DNA of 10,195 bases from an uncultured Pseudomonadota bacterium (GCA_946478635.1 CAMLCX010000145.1:1-10195), one strand, 5' to 3'. Positions 1 to 7,577 are shown, numbered from the stretch's first letter. Program-made: numbers and translations. The notes: generated from the sequence alone by a model not told the origin.

Positions 1-167
1 CCGCCGGTGGTAAACCCCAACTCAGGCGCAATCATGAGCGCCGCCTTGAAATCTTGCGGAGTGCGCATCCATTTGAGATCCTTTGACCGCGTGAATCGCG
101 GCGACTCCGCCACTGCGTTTTCATTGGCTTTGGACTGTTCCAGCCAATCCGAATAAAAATCACCCAT
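1..167 (-). CDS. N-terminal fragment of an unidentified protein (possibly cupin-like)
   Basis: Only the first 55 codons are inside the window; the gene runs off the left edge. The ATG at 167-165 is preceded, with a 7-nt spacer, by a strong Shine-Dalgarno (TGGAGG, 180-175 on the minus strand), and a promoter lies further upstream, so the start is well supported. The peptide begins MGDFYSDWLEQSK and ends near ELGFTTGG. It has no signal peptide or membrane segment and looks like a soluble cytoplasmic protein with a charged, helical N-terminus. I do not recognise the family with certainty. The tail (a run like APELGFTTGG) is loosely reminiscent of the stretch before the barrel in single-domain cupins, but that is a weak impression and no metal-binding histidines are in view. 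It is transcribed divergently from the M20 peptidase gene. Confidence 0.75.
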   Translation of the reverse strand, partial: MGDFYSDWLEQSKANENAVAESPRFTRSKDLKWMRTPQDFKAALMIAPELGFTTG

Positions 168-174
168 CTGTTTT

Positions 175-180
175 CCTCCA
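175..180 (-). promoter_or_regulatory. Ribosome binding site of the left-edge gene
   Basis: TGGAGG on the minus strand, with 7 nt to the ATG at 167-165. This is the clearest Shine-Dalgarno in the window and fixes the start of the partial gene. Confidence 0.8.
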
Positions 181-208
181 AAAATATTGTTTTTTCGCTG
201 TTTTAGAA

Positions 209-237
209 AAATTATCGAACCCGTGTTCGGTTGTCAA
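209..237 (-). promoter_or_regulatory. Sigma70-like promoter with embedded palindromic operator
   Basis: Reading the minus strand, a perfect -35 box TTGACA (237-232) is followed by a 17-nt spacer and a weak -10 TAATTT (214-209). GATAAT (216-211) is a better hexamer but leaves only 15 nt. Inside the spacer lies a perfect inverted repeat, CGAAC-n4-GTTCG (216-229). A palindrome between -35 and -10 is the classic position for a TetR/AcrR-type repressor operator. The promoter would drive the partial gene ending at the left edge. Which regulator binds is not visible here. Confidence 0.6.
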
Positions 238-317
238 ATCGACCTGCCCTCCCGGGAAATCGATTTGCAGTCACAATACCAACTTGCTACCTCTCTCCTT
301 CAGAATCCCCGATCATC

Positions 318-1778
318 ATGAAACGCCTCACGCTCTCGCTCACCGCCCTGTTTGGGATTGTCGTCGCCGTGTTGGTCATCCGCACGACGACCTTCAATTC
401 CCGGCAGCTCCATCCGCCGCCCGCACCGGGGCTCCAACTCGATCAAAATGCCATAGTAAACCGCTTGTCGGAAGCCATCCGGTTCCAAACCGTCTCCTTC
501 GATCCGGCGACTGCGTCGAACACGGATCCATTTCGAAATTTTCACGCCTTTTTAAGCACCGCCTTTCCGCGAGTTCACGCGCAACTTACGAGAGAGTTCA
601 TCAACGACTACAGCCTGCTCTATACCTGGAAAGGCACAGACGACCGGCTAAAACCGATTTTACTCATGGCCCACCTGGATGTCGTGCCGGTTGATCCGGC
701 AACGGAAAAATCGTGGACTCACGGGCCATTCTCCGGCCAGGTCGCCGACGGTTATATCTGGGGCCGGGGCACGATGGACGACAAGGCGAGCGTTCTCGGC
801 ATCCTCGAAGCGGCCGAGCAATTGTTGGCCGAAGGATTCAAACCCGAGCGGACGGTTTTTCTGGCTTTCGGCCACGACGAAGAGATTGGCGGCAACAACG
901 GCGCCGCAAGGATCGCCGAGCATCTCCGCAGGCGCGGCGTCGAGCTCGAGTTTGTGCTTGACGAGGGCATGAATATCTTAAGCAGAATCGTGCCGGGAAT
1001 TTCCTCGCCCGTCGCGCTGATCGGCATCGCGGAAAAAGGCTATTTAAGCCTGCGGCTATCGGTGGAGAGGCCCGGCGGACATAGCTCCATACCACCGTCG
1101 GATACCGCCATCGGCATGATCAGCCGGGCACTGCAACGACTCGAAACCAAACCGTTTCCATCTCGCCTGAGCGGCCCCACGCTTCAATTGTTCGAATATC
1201 TCGGGCCGGAAATGCCTTGGGCCAATAAACTGGCGCTCGCCAATCTCTGGCTCCTCGACCCCCTGGTACGAAAACAATTGACGAAATCGCCGCTTACCAA
1301 CGCCGCAATCCGCACGACGCTCGCGCCAACCCTTTTTAATGCGGGCGTCAAAGAAAATATCTTGCCGTCCACCGCCGCGGCCGTGGTGAATTTACGACTC
1401 TTGCCCGGAGATTCCATCGCGAGCGCTGTAGCGCGTGTGCAACGCGTGATCGACGAGCCGCGCATAAAAATCACGCCCCTCGCGGTGCAGATGGAAGCTT
1501 CTCCCATTTCTGATATTGGCAGCCCAAGTTTCACTCTGATCCAGCGCACCATCCGGCAGACCGCGCCGGCGGCGCTCGTTGCACCGGCGCTTTTGGTTGC
1601 CGCGACCGATTCCCGCCATTACGCGGGTTTGACCAAAAATATATTTCGTTTCCTACCGATTACTCTCGGACCCGAGGATACCAAAAGATATCACGGCATC
1701 GACGAGCGAATTTCCGTCGATGATTACGAACGCTGCGTGCGCTTCTATACCCAGGTCATCCGCAACAGCCAACCGTAG
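318..1778 (+). CDS. M20 family zinc metallopeptidase, carboxypeptidase S / PM20D1-like
   Basis: Predicted 486-residue di-zinc amidohydrolase that would cleave peptides or N-acyl amino acids. Visible M20 motifs in order: MAHLDVVPV with zinc ligand H119 and D121 (about 117-125); GRGTMDDK with the bridging D154 (about 150-156); HDEEIGG with catalytic base E188 and zinc ligand E189; DEG at 215-217; and the C-terminal zinc-ligand histidine H434 in DSRHYAGL. The complete ligand set suggests an active enzyme. The inserted dimerisation domain lies around 240-370. The N-terminus from the ATG at 318 is MKRLTLSLTALFGIVVAVLVI, a signal anchor or signal peptide, so the protein is exported or membrane-tethered like carboxypeptidase S. 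I chose this ATG over an in-frame TTG at 231, which would add 29 residues and bury the hydrophobic segment. Neither start has a good Shine-Dalgarno. The gene stands alone and ends 14 bp from a convergent gene. The natural substrate is unknown. Confidence 0.92.
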   Translation: MKRLTLSLTALFGIVVAVLVIRTTTFNSRQLHPPPAPGLQLDQNAIVNRLSEAIRFQTVSFDPATASNTDPFRNFHAFLSTAFPRVHAQLTREFINDYSLLYTWKGTDDRLKPILLMAHLDVVPVDPATEKSWTHGPFSGQVADGYIWGRGTMDDKASVLGILEAAEQLLAEGFKPERTVFLAFGHDEEIGGNNGAARIAEHLRRRGVELEFVLDEGMNILSRIVPGISSPVALIGIAEKGYLSLRLSVERPGGHSSIPPSDTAIGMISRALQRLETKPFPSRLSGPTLQLFEYLGPEMPWANKLALANLWLLDPLVRKQLTKSPLTNAAIRTTLAPTLFNAGVKENILPSTAAAVVNLRLLPGDSIASAVARVQRVIDEPRIKITPLAVQMEASPISDIGSPSFTLIQRTIRQTAPAALVAPALLVAATDSRHYAGLTKNIFRFLPITLGPEDTKRYHGIDERISVDDYERCVRFYTQVIRNSQP

Positions 1779-1792
1779 CGGAATGCCGCAAA

Positions 1793-2785
1793 TTATTTTG
1801 CGTACAATCCTTTGATAAAACCGCTTTCATCCAACTCCCTGATGAATCGATTATCCATGAAGTCCTGCGCCTTGGCGACGGCGGTTTGCGGATTGCGCTG
1901 GCGGACATAATCGATGACAGCCTGCAAACCCTTCTCGCTGACATAGGGCGTCCGCGGAATAATCCGGCCGACGTAATGATCGTAACTCGCATTGAGGACT
2001 TCCTGGTCAGAAGTGCGCATGTATTTGCCGAGAACTTTCAGGGTAAATTCCCGGTGCGCTTGCGCGTATTGGATCGCCGCGACGAAGCCTTTGACGAATT
2101 TGCCGACCCTATCGGGATTTTCTTTAATCAAGGTCCGGGTGGTGATCAGCGATGCCGCTTCGTAGGGAATGTTCAACTGGGATAGATCCAGGATCGAATG
2201 GAAGCCCATTTTCTGCGCCGCCACGTAGCCGCCGATAGTGACCACCGTGCCATCGGCGATGCCTTGACTCATGGCCGCCAGACGTTCCGCGTCCGTGCCC
2301 ATACTGATGATGCTGACGTCTTTCTCGCTCAGCCCGAGTTTCTGCACCGCTACGCGCGCGGCCAAATCTGAATCCGTGCCCGGCCGGCTGGCGCCGATTC
2401 TCTTTCCCTTCAGATCGTTGGCATTGCGAATCTCTTTCCTGGTAACGAGATAAAACAACAAACCCGGTGTCGCCGTGGCGATCAGCACGGTGTCCATGCC
2501 GCCCAGCCGCGCGAGCACCGAAGAGCTCGCGCCGAACGCACCGAAGTGGGCATCCTTGGTCGCCAGTGCATTAATCGCTATGACACTGCCGCGGAAAAAC
2601 ACGACGTCGACATCGAGTCCGTATTGCTTGTACAAGCCCGCCTCGCGGCCGACCCAGAATGGCGTCAGGTTGGGGCCGGTGGAGCCGAAAGCGAGTACCG
2701 CGCGCTCGAGCTTTTGTGCCTGAATCGGCTGAGCCAGCAAACAAAACCAAAGAGCCGCGCTGATCCAAAAGGATATCGATTTCAT
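1793..2785 (-). CDS. NMT1/SsuA/TauA-like ABC transporter substrate-binding protein
   Basis: Periplasmic solute-binding protein of 330 residues, in the normal size range. The N-terminus MKSISFWISAALWFCLLAQPIQA is a signal peptide with likely cleavage after A23. The mature protein shows the family pattern: a first strand with GSTGPNLTPFWVGREAGLYKQYG (residues about 35-56), a central DLKGKRIGASRPGTDSD (124-140) like the ligand-binding loop of NMT1/SsuA proteins, and a C-terminal helical region ending in FIKGLYAK. Family members bind pyrimidines, sulfonates, nitrate or aromatic acids; the ligand cannot be read from the sequence. The start ATG has GAGG 9 nt upstream. It lies 34 bp downstream of the MFS gene and is probably co-transcribed. 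No SsuB/SsuC-type ATPase or permease is next to it, so it is an orphan binding protein within this window. Confidence 0.92.
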   Translation of the reverse strand: MKSISFWISAALWFCLLAQPIQAQKLERAVLAFGSTGPNLTPFWVGREAGLYKQYGLDVDVVFFRGSVIAINALATKDAHFGAFGASSSVLARLGGMDTVLIATATPGLLFYLVTRKEIRNANDLKGKRIGASRPGTDSDLAARVAVQKLGLSEKDVSIISMGTDAERLAAMSQGIADGTVVTIGGYVAAQKMGFHSILDLSQLNIPYEAASLITTRTLIKENPDRVGKFVKGFVAAIQYAQAHREFTLKVLGKYMRTSDQEVLNASYDHYVGRIIPRTPYVSEKGLQAVIDYVRQRNPQTAVAKAQDFMDNRFIRELDESGFIKGLYAK

Positions 2786-2819
2786 CTCCTTTTACCTCGT
2801 CCGATTGATATCACACTCG

Positions 2820-4040
2820 CTACCGCGCAAAATTCTTGAGTCTCGAACCGAGAAACACATAGCCAACGATCATCAAGACGACCGCGCCCACCGCTATGGC
2901 GAAAGGCGCGCCGGTCCACTCGGCAACAAAGCCGGCCTGCATGCCGCCAAACTCGCGCAAGCCGCCGCCCGTCAGACCGTAGAAACCGGAGATGCGGCCG
3001 CGGAATGCTTCTTCGACGCGCAATTGAATCGAAGTATTCAGCAGAGTCTCGAAAACCGTGCTCAAGGCCCCGACCACAACCAACAAGCCGAATGCCAGTC
3101 GCGAATCGCCGCTCACGGCAAAGAAAAATAATGTTATCGAAAAAAGAACCAGGATCGCCAGCATGCGACCTCGTTTAGCTTCCACTCGACCCAGGCTTGC
3201 CAATGTAAATGATCCGATGATGGTTCCGAGGCCCGGACCGGCCGAGATAAAACCGAAACCCGACGCGCCCAGGCGCAAAACGTCTTTAGCGAACACCGGC
3301 AGCAATGTAATGTAGGATCGCCCGAAGATATTGAAAATTGCCGAAACCGAAAGGAAGGTCGCAATGATCTTTTCGCGCCGCACGTAACCGAAGGCGTCAG
3401 CCAGGCTTTGAATCACGCTGGATCGGGCATGGTCGTGGTTCAGCGCGGGCACGTGCATGCGCAGCAACGCGCCGATCACCGCCAGATAACTGACGACGTT
3501 GACGTAAAAACAACCATCGATGCCGATGTAGGGAACCGCCACTCCGACCAGGCTTGGACCGAGCAAGCCGGCACCATTCCACGTCACTGCGTTCAATGCC
3601 AGCGCATTCACCAGATCCTCGCGTTTAACGAGCTGTGGCAGCAGCGCCTGGCGCACGGGCTGTTCAAATGCCCAGCTCGTCGAAGTGATCGCGCCGAGCA
3701 CGAAGATATGCCAGACGCGGATCGAATGGGTGGATACCAGCACCGCTAAACCAAGTGCGGTTAGGGCGGAGATCCATTGAATGGCAAGCATCACCTTCCG
3801 TCGATCGATCCGATCGGACATAATGCCGCCGAGGATAAAAAAACTCACCAGCATCACCATCCGCAACGAGCTGAAAAGACCAAGATAGAACGGCGAAGAA
3901 GTCAATTCGAAAAGCAGCCAGCCCTGCGCGATGCCCTGCATCCACGAACCGACATTGGAGACAAAATAACTGGACCAGAACCAAAAATAGTCAGGAGAGC
4001 GGAGGGCGCGAAACGCTCCCGAAGTTTGAAATCCTGCCAC
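2820..4040 (-). CDS. MFS transporter, EntS-like (MFS_3 type) putative exporter
   Basis: A 406-residue inner-membrane protein with about 12 hydrophobic segments, the usual size for a 12-helix MFS carrier. The N-terminus (ALRSPDYFWFW, then SNVGSWMQGIAQGWL at about 28-42) is typical of the enterobactin-exporter EntS/MFS_3 group. The MFS loop 2-3 signature appears as GGIMSDRIDRRK at 71-82. A later motif, GLLGPSLVGVAVPYIG, matches the helix-5 region. The family mostly exports siderophores, drugs and small metabolites by proton antiport; the substrate here is unknown. The start is GTG (4040-4038) with a weak GAG seven bases upstream. It lies 122 bp downstream of the ABC permease/binding-protein gene and 34 bp upstream of the NMT1-like gene, all in the same direction, so it may be part of a longer transcript with either. 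Confidence 0.9.
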   Translation of the reverse strand: MAGFQTSGAFRALRSPDYFWFWSSYFVSNVGSWMQGIAQGWLLFELTSSPFYLGLFSSLRMVMLVSFFILGGIMSDRIDRRKVMLAIQWISALTALGLAVLVSTHSIRVWHIFVLGAITSTSWAFEQPVRQALLPQLVKREDLVNALALNAVTWNGAGLLGPSLVGVAVPYIGIDGCFYVNVVSYLAVIGALLRMHVPALNHDHARSSVIQSLADAFGYVRREKIIATFLSVSAIFNIFGRSYITLLPVFAKDVLRLGASGFGFISAGPGLGTIIGSFTLASLGRVEAKRGRMLAILVLFSITLFFFAVSGDSRLAFGLLVVVGALSTVFETLLNTSIQLRVEEAFRGRISGFYGLTGGGLREFGGMQAGFVAEWTGAPFAIAVGAVVLMIVGYVFLGSRLKNFAR

Positions 4041-4090
4041 CCGTTATCTCATTTCTAAGCAGCTCGCCATCGATCCTTGGACGTAGCGCG

Positions 4091-4136
4091 GGAGTCGCGC
4101 CGATAAACAACCAACGCGCTTTGCGTCGCCGACTCC
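4091..4136. other. Nested inverted repeat in the gap between ABC and MFS genes
   Basis: The 122-bp gap (4041-4162) has no convincing gene. It holds an inverted repeat, GGAGTCG (4091-4097) with CGACTCC (4130-4136), enclosing a smaller hairpin ACGC-gcttt-GCGT (4114-4126). There is no U-tract on the minus strand, so it is not a standard intrinsic terminator. It could be an RNA processing or attenuation structure separating expression of the two halves of the gene run, or chance. Confidence 0.3.
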
Positions 4137-4162
4137 TGTCGTCGCGTTTGTATGAGGCACGC

Positions 4163-5722
4163 TCAACCCAGGATGCCCTTACGGCGCAAAAATTCGCGCG
4201 CGACATCTTTCGGTTGGCGTTTTTCACCGTCCACGGCGTAATTGAGCTTGCGCATTTCATCCACGGTCAAGATCCCGCCGAGCTGCTTCAAGACGGCGCC
4301 CAGCTCCGGATATTTCGCCAGCGTTGCCCGGCGCACCACGGGCACGGCGTCGTAAGGGGGAAAATAATTTCGATCATCGGCCAACTGCTTTAAGCCGTAT
4401 CGGGAAATCAAGCCATCGGTGGAGTTGCCCGCGATCAAATCGACTTGTTTCTCGGCCAGCGCGCGATAGGTCAGCGAAAGATCCATCTCGCGTATCTCTT
4501 CAAAGTGAAATCCGTAGGTGCGCGCAAAACCCGGGTAGCCGTCGGCGCGCGACATAAAATCCTGACCGAAGCCGGCGCGCCAATGGGCGGACACCTTGGC
4601 CGCGTCGCTGACCGTTTTTAAATTTAGTTTTTCCGCGTCTTCGCCGCGCACGAGAATCGCGAAGGTGTTATTGAATCCGAGCGGCTCGGTCCAGACCAGA
4701 TCAAAGCGCTTGGCGTATTCCGCGGCGACCTGGCGATAAACCTCTTGCGGGTCTTTGAGCGGCCGGTTTTTCAGAATGGCGAGCAGCGCCGTGCCGCTGT
4801 ACTCCGGGTAGAGATCGATTTCTCCCGCGACCAGCGCTTCGTGCGCCAGGTTGCCGCCGAGATCGAAGCGCCGCTCGACTTGCAGTCCGGTTTTCGCTTC
4901 GATGGCCTGGGCGAGGATTTCGCCGAGAATCACCTGTTCGCTAAAGTCTTTGGAGCCGACCGCGATTCGCTTGCCACCCGGACCGGCAAAGAAGTACGCG
5001 GCGGCGGCAAATGCCAGGATCACGGCGACGCTCGACCACAGGATTCTCTTGGATTTCGCTTTCACCGCGCCGCCGGATTGAATCCTGCGCTCGAGATATC
5101 CGAGCGCGAGATCGGCGCTCATGGCGATCACCGCCGCCGGGAGCGCGCCGGCTAAAATGAGCAAGTTGTCGTTGGCTCTGAGGCCGCGAAAAATGTAACG
5201 GCCCAATCCGCCGGCATCGATGGCGGCGGCGATGGTCGCCGTGCCGACGCAAATCACCGTCGCCACGCGCACCCCGGCGATAATCACACCCATGGCCAGC
5301 GGCAACTCGACTTGAAACAACAATTGGCGGTCGGTCATGCCCATGCCGCGCCCGGCGTCGCGGATCGCCGGATCCACCGAACTGATCCCGATGAAGGTAT
5401 TGCGAATGATCGGCAACAGGGCGTACAGCACCAGCGCGACGATGGCCGTGCGCGCGCCGATGCCGCCGAGAAGTTTTACGTTGAAAAGATGGATGTTGAG
5501 CGGAATCAGAAAACCAAACAACGCCAGGCTCGGCACGGTTTGCATGATATTCGCAAAGCCGAGCACCGGTTTGCTGAGTGCCGGCTTGCGGGTCAGCAAA
5601 ATGCCCAGCGGAACGCCGATAAAAATGGCGATGCCGGTGGCAACCAGCACCAGCAGCAAGTGCTCGAAGGTCAGACCCAGGAGCTCGCCGCCCTGGCGTG
5701 ACAGGAATTCCCGTAGCGTCAT
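4163..5722 (-). CDS. Quaternary-amine ABC importer: permease fused to substrate-binding domain (OpuC/EgtU type)
   Basis: One 519-residue polypeptide carries both the membrane channel and the ligand receptor. Residues 1-215 are a BPD-type permease with about 5-6 membrane segments and the ATPase-contacting EAA loop (DAGRGMGMTDRQLLFQVELP, 122-141). A further membrane helix (about 228-246) tethers an external domain at 251-518 with the OpuAC/ProX-type fold: VGSKDFSEQ at 255-263, LYPEYSGT at 304-311, NSTDG at 433-437 and FPPYDAVPVV at 454-463. This class imports betaine, choline, carnitine or, for the fused EgtU proteins, ergothioneine. The length fits EgtU-type fusions. The ATG overlaps the stop of the upstream ATPase gene (ATGA), so the two are translationally coupled. 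Its neighbour across the divergent promoter is egtD, which argues for a histidine-betaine or thione ligand. That specificity is inferred, not seen. Confidence 0.92.
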   Translation of the reverse strand: MTLREFLSRQGGELLGLTFEHLLLVLVATGIAIFIGVPLGILLTRKPALSKPVLGFANIMQTVPSLALFGFLIPLNIHLFNVKLLGGIGARTAIVALVLYALLPIIRNTFIGISSVDPAIRDAGRGMGMTDRQLLFQVELPLAMGVIIAGVRVATVICVGTATIAAAIDAGGLGRYIFRGLRANDNLLILAGALPAAVIAMSADLALGYLERRIQSGGAVKAKSKRILWSSVAVILAFAAAAYFFAGPGGKRIAVGSKDFSEQVILGEILAQAIEAKTGLQVERRFDLGGNLAHEALVAGEIDLYPEYSGTALLAILKNRPLKDPQEVYRQVAAEYAKRFDLVWTEPLGFNNTFAILVRGEDAEKLNLKTVSDAAKVSAHWRAGFGQDFMSRADGYPGFARTYGFHFEEIREMDLSLTYRALAEKQVDLIAGNSTDGLISRYGLKQLADDRNYFPPYDAVPVVRRATLAKYPELGAVLKQLGGILTVDEMRKLNYAVDGEKRQPKDVAREFLRRKGILG

Positions 5723-6486
5723 GCCGAGCTCCCGCCGATTTGTGCGCCGGAGAATCCCTCGGCGAACGCGCGCGCCTCGGGATCTTGCGAGTGCAGCAGC
5801 TCTTCCGGCGGACCGAGCAAAATCATTTCGCCGTCCTTGAGCAACGCAATGCGGTTGGCGAGCAGAAACGCCTCGGCGATGTCGTGGGTGACGAACACCA
5901 TGGTTTTGCCGAGCTCGCGCTGCAGCGTCTTGAACTCTCGTTGGATTTCCCGGCGCGTGATCGGATCCAAGGCGCCGAACGGCTCGTCGAGCAAGATAAA
6001 CGGCGGGTCGGCGGCCAAGGCACGCGCCACACCGATGCGCTGGCGCTGCCCGCCCGATAATTCACGCGGCATGCGCGCGGCAAAGCGGTCGGCATCGAGA
6101 CCGACCAATTTCAGCAACGCCCGGGCGCGCTCGCTAATCTGCTCGGGCGCCCACCCTTCAAGCCGCGGCACGATGCCGATATTCTCTTCGACGGTGAGAT
6201 GAGGAAACAAACCGATTTCTTGAATCACGTAGCCGATCCGCCGGCGCAGCCTGATCGGGTCCCATTCGACTGTTGGCTTGTCGTCGACGCGGACTTCGCC
6301 CGAGGTCGGATCGATCAAGCGGTTGATCAGCCTCATGGTCGTAGTCTTGCCCGAGCCACTGCGCCCGAGCAAAACCAAGGTTTCGCCCCGGCGCACGCGC
6401 AAATTGAGATTGGCAAGGAGCTTTTTGCCGCCGGATACGATGAAGTTCACGTCGCGGAATTCGATGGCGATCTCGTCGTTGCTCAT
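5719..6486 (-). CDS. ABC transporter ATPase of a betaine/ergothioneine-type importer
   Basis: Cytoplasmic ATPase of 255 residues that powers the adjacent permease. Every nucleotide-binding motif is intact: Walker A GRSGSGKT (41-48), Q-loop Q89 in VIQEIGLFPH, signature LSGGQ (143-147), Walker B FILLDEP (163-169) with catalytic E168, and the switch H201 in VTHD. The sequence is most like the OpuCA/ProV group, but it stops soon after the nucleotide-binding domain and has no C-terminal CBS pair, the ionic-strength sensor of osmoregulatory members. That argues against a pure osmoprotectant role. An in-frame TTG at 6513 has a better-spaced AGGG and would give 264 residues. I prefer the ATG at 6486 because it matches the family N-terminus and leaves room for a leader behind the predicted promoter. 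The gene overlaps the permease/binding-domain gene by 4 nt and is divergent from egtD. Confidence 0.93.
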   Translation of the reverse strand: MSNDEIAIEFRDVNFIVSGGKKLLANLNLRVRRGETLVLLGRSGSGKTTTMRLINRLIDPTSGEVRVDDKPTVEWDPIRLRRRIGYVIQEIGLFPHLTVEENIGIVPRLEGWAPEQISERARALLKLVGLDADRFAARMPRELSGGQRQRIGVARALAADPPFILLDEPFGALDPITRREIQREFKTLQRELGKTMVFVTHDIAEAFLLANRIALLKDGEMILLGPPEELLHSQDPEARAFAEGFSGAQIGGSSA

Positions 6487-6507
6487 GGAGGATGTTTCCC
6501 GCCCGGG

Positions 6508-6536
6508 TCGCAAGCCGGACCCTTTTCTTTTATAGT
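6508..6536 (+). promoter_or_regulatory. egtD: Candidate promoter of egtD (possibly leaderless transcript)
   Basis: On the plus strand, TATAGT (6531-6536, five of six bases of the -10 consensus) lies 17 nt after a poor -35, TCGCAA (6508-6513). Initiation about 7 nt downstream would fall at the egtD ATG (6546). This fits the absence of any Shine-Dalgarno before that ATG. The -10 overlaps the opposite-strand -10 of the importer promoter. Confidence 0.35.
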
Positions 6537-6557
6537 CTCCCTAGCATGACACAACAA
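6529..6557 (-). promoter_or_regulatory. Candidate promoter of the ABC importer genes
   Basis: On the minus strand, TTGTTG (6557-6552) is separated by 17 nt from TATAAA (6534-6529). The -35 is only a half match, the -10 is good. It overlaps the egtD start codon, so transcription of the importer would begin near 6522, giving a leader of about 36 nt before the ATG. Confidence 0.35.
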
Positions 6558-7577
6558 CAAGCTTCGACAACGATCTTTGCGCCCGAAGAGCGTTTGCGCT
6601 GGAGCGCGTCCGAAACGTGCATTTGGTCGCACCGCGGCGACAAACTCGATTCGATTCCGGCCCTTTCGATCCTGACCACTCTATGGGATCAGCCGCGCTG
6701 GCTCGAGGCGTACCATCTTTACGACGAGCGCGGCTCGGACCTTTTCGAACAAATCTGCGAGCTGCCCGAGTATTACCTGACGCGCACGGAGAACGCGATC
6801 CTCGAAGCCCGCGCCGCTGAAATCATCGCCGCGGCGCCGGTCCGCTGTATCGCCGAACTCGGCGCGGGCTTCAGCAAAAAGACCGTTCATCTTCTGACCG
6901 AGCAAGCGCGACAGCGCGGACCGAGCATCTTTTCGCCCATCGATGTGAGCCTCCCCGGACTGGTCGCGTCGCGGGACGCCGTTCAGTCGGCCTTTCCCGA
7001 GATCGAATTTCATGGTTTGCACGCGCGCTACGAGGAAGCGATCGCCGCCATCGATAAAGACCTGCCGACGCTGTTCGTGTTTCTCGGCAGCACCATCGGG
7101 AACTTCAACCACACCGACTTCCCGCGCTTCTTTCGCGCCTTATCCGCCGCCATGGGGCCGCAGGACTTTCTCCTGCTCGGCGCCGACCGGGTGAAACCGG
7201 TAAAAATCCTGGAAGACGCCTACAACGATAGCCGCGGCATAACCGCGCAGTTCATCCTTAACGTTTTTCACAACATCAACCGGCTGCTCAAGAGTAACTT
7301 CGATCTAAGCAAGATGCGCTATCAATCCTGGTTCAACCGCGATTGGCAACAGATCGAGATGTATGCGGTCGCAAACGAGCGCCAGAGGATTGTATTTCCG
7401 GAGCTCGACAGCGCATTTGACTGGCAGAAGGATGAAAAAATTCTGGTCGAGATCAGCCGCAAATTCGATCCCCAGCGGCTGCAGCAACAACTGCGCTTTT
7501 TCGGCCTGGCGCCGGTGCTGCACGTTACCGACCCCAACGAGTGGTTCTCCGTCCTGCTGTTTAAAAAGCAAAGATGA
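6546..7577 (+). CDS. egtD: L-histidine N-alpha-methyltransferase EgtD (hercynine synthase)
   Basis: A 343-residue cytoplasmic SAM-dependent enzyme that trimethylates the alpha-amino group of histidine to hercynine, the first step of ergothioneine synthesis. Family landmarks: YDERGSDLFEQI (59-70), ELPEYYLTRTE (72-82), the SAM loop ELGAG (104-108), LGSTIGNF (180-187), IEMY near 270-273 and ILVEISRKFD (299-308). The histidine-binding residues known from Mycobacterium smegmatis EgtD (Y39, Y56, N166, Y206, E282, S284) correspond here to Y59, Y76, N186, Y226, E302 and S304, each offset by exactly 20. This supports true histidine specificity over a generic methyltransferase. The ATG at 6546 is chosen over an in-frame ATG at 6492, which would add 18 atypical residues overlapping the divergent ATPase gene. 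It has no Shine-Dalgarno. No EgtB or EgtC partner is adjacent. Confidence 0.93.
   Translation: MTQQQASTTIFAPEERLRWSASETCIWSHRGDKLDSIPALSILTTLWDQPRWLEAYHLYDERGSDLFEQICELPEYYLTRTENAILEARAAEIIAAAPVRCIAELGAGFSKKTVHLLTEQARQRGPSIFSPIDVSLPGLVASRDAVQSAFPEIEFHGLHARYEEAIAAIDKDLPTLFVFLGSTIGNFNHTDFPRFFRALSAAMGPQDFLLLGADRVKPVKILEDAYNDSRGITAQFILNVFHNINRLLKSNFDLSKMRYQSWFNRDWQQIEMYAVANERQRIVFPELDSAFDWQKDEKILVEISRKFDPQRLQQQLRFFGLAPVLHVTDPNEWFSVLLFKKQR

Noticed and set aside
231..317. TTG start extending the M20 peptidase by 29 residues
   Set aside because: The extension has no Shine-Dalgarno, overlaps the divergent promoter region and would place a hydrophobic signal segment internally.
1778..1800. Intrinsic terminator between the M20 gene and the convergent binding-protein gene
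   Set aside because: GCGG-aatg-CCGC is only a 4-bp stem and the following A/T run is not a clean T-tract.
6487..6513. TTG start extending the ABC ATPase to 264 residues
   Set aside because: AGGG is well placed, but the extra residues are atypical and the start would lie almost at the predicted transcription start. Not fully excluded.
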